From Candidatus Brocadia sp. (GTDB taxonomy: Bacteria > Planctomycetota > Brocadiia > Brocadiales > Brocadiaceae), in contig JABWAQ010000016.1 in the NCBI GenBank assembly GCA_013360945.1, positions 1 to 43,086 on the forward strand: a stretch of 43,086 nucleotides of DNA, in the 5' to 3' direction. The notes beneath the pieces are model-generated. The model had not been told where the DNA came from. It did not search any database and was given only the letters and a program-made list of their open reading frames with translations. The translations under genes and the position numbers were made by a program. Below are positions 43,063 through 43,086 of the stretch, piece after piece. Position 1 is the stretch's first letter, and every line of letters starts with the position of its first letter.

Positions 43063-43086
43063 CAGGTATTTTAGAGAAAGCTTTAA

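Overview
The window looks like a piece of an anammox planctomycete chromosome (order Brocadiales: Candidatus Kuenenia, Brocadia, Jettenia or a relative). The main evidence is at the right end. A secreted type II DMSO-reductase gamma-subunit-like haem protein resembling the nitrite oxidoreductase subunit NXR-C sits there, preceded by a run of c-type cytochromes, a cytochrome bd subunit I-like membrane protein, a cupredoxin-like protein and a universal stress protein. The placement was made by reading the sequences, not by database search.

Layout. 259-1701: a stand-alone alpha-type subunit of an NDP-forming acyl-CoA synthetase, followed by intergenic repeat debris. 6247-1836 (minus strand): a compact MoxR / DUF58 / BatD-like / VWA operon. 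6757-8418: a stand-alone FMN-type glutamate synthase domain protein with its own promoter and a clear Rho-independent terminator. 8622-9890: a secreted alpha/beta-hydrolase. 9947-15703: a cell-surface glycan cluster with four glycosyltransferases and a tandem lipopolysaccharide-kinase-like protein. 16062-19032: an ABC-2 type exporter (ATPase and permease) plus a membrane-anchored helical-repeat-like protein. 19102-21534: a K+-dependent-type membrane pyrophosphatase with an unusual N-terminal extension. 21645-25464: housekeeping genes (double zinc ribbon, RsfS, bS21, TrpD, GlnA), with a possible gene relic before glnA. 25622-28749: beta-carbonic anhydrase, YkgJ-like Cys-cluster protein, CBS-pair protein, a small Cys-rich protein and a Tat-exported metallophosphoesterase. 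28818-31139: two exported proteins of unknown role, one with a CX4CH motif.

31588-43062: the electron-transfer region. All genes are on the plus strand and nearly all products carry signal peptides or membrane anchors. In order: cupredoxin/carboxypeptidase-regulatory-like protein; CydA-like 721-aa membrane protein with no CydB; diheme cytochrome c with a TIGR02603-like domain; membrane-anchored monohaem cytochrome c; diheme cytochrome c fused to an NXR-C-like haem-b domain and a C-terminal anchor; tetrahaem cytochrome c; tail-anchored monohaem cytochrome c; Usp-Usp protein with a PCP_red-like tail; NXR-C-like protein. The simplest reading is a quinone- or cytochrome-linked membrane module that exchanges electrons with a soluble or tubule-forming nitrite oxidoreductase whose catalytic subunits probably lie just beyond the right edge. 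That last part is inference.

I saw no tRNA, rRNA, CRISPR array, insertion sequence or phage gene. The most interesting observations are the CydA-like protein without CydB, the cytochrome c/NXR-C-like fusion that parallels NXR-C, the Usp-PCP_red fusion, and a perfect consensus promoter that opens a roughly 440-nt leader before the NXR-C-like gene.
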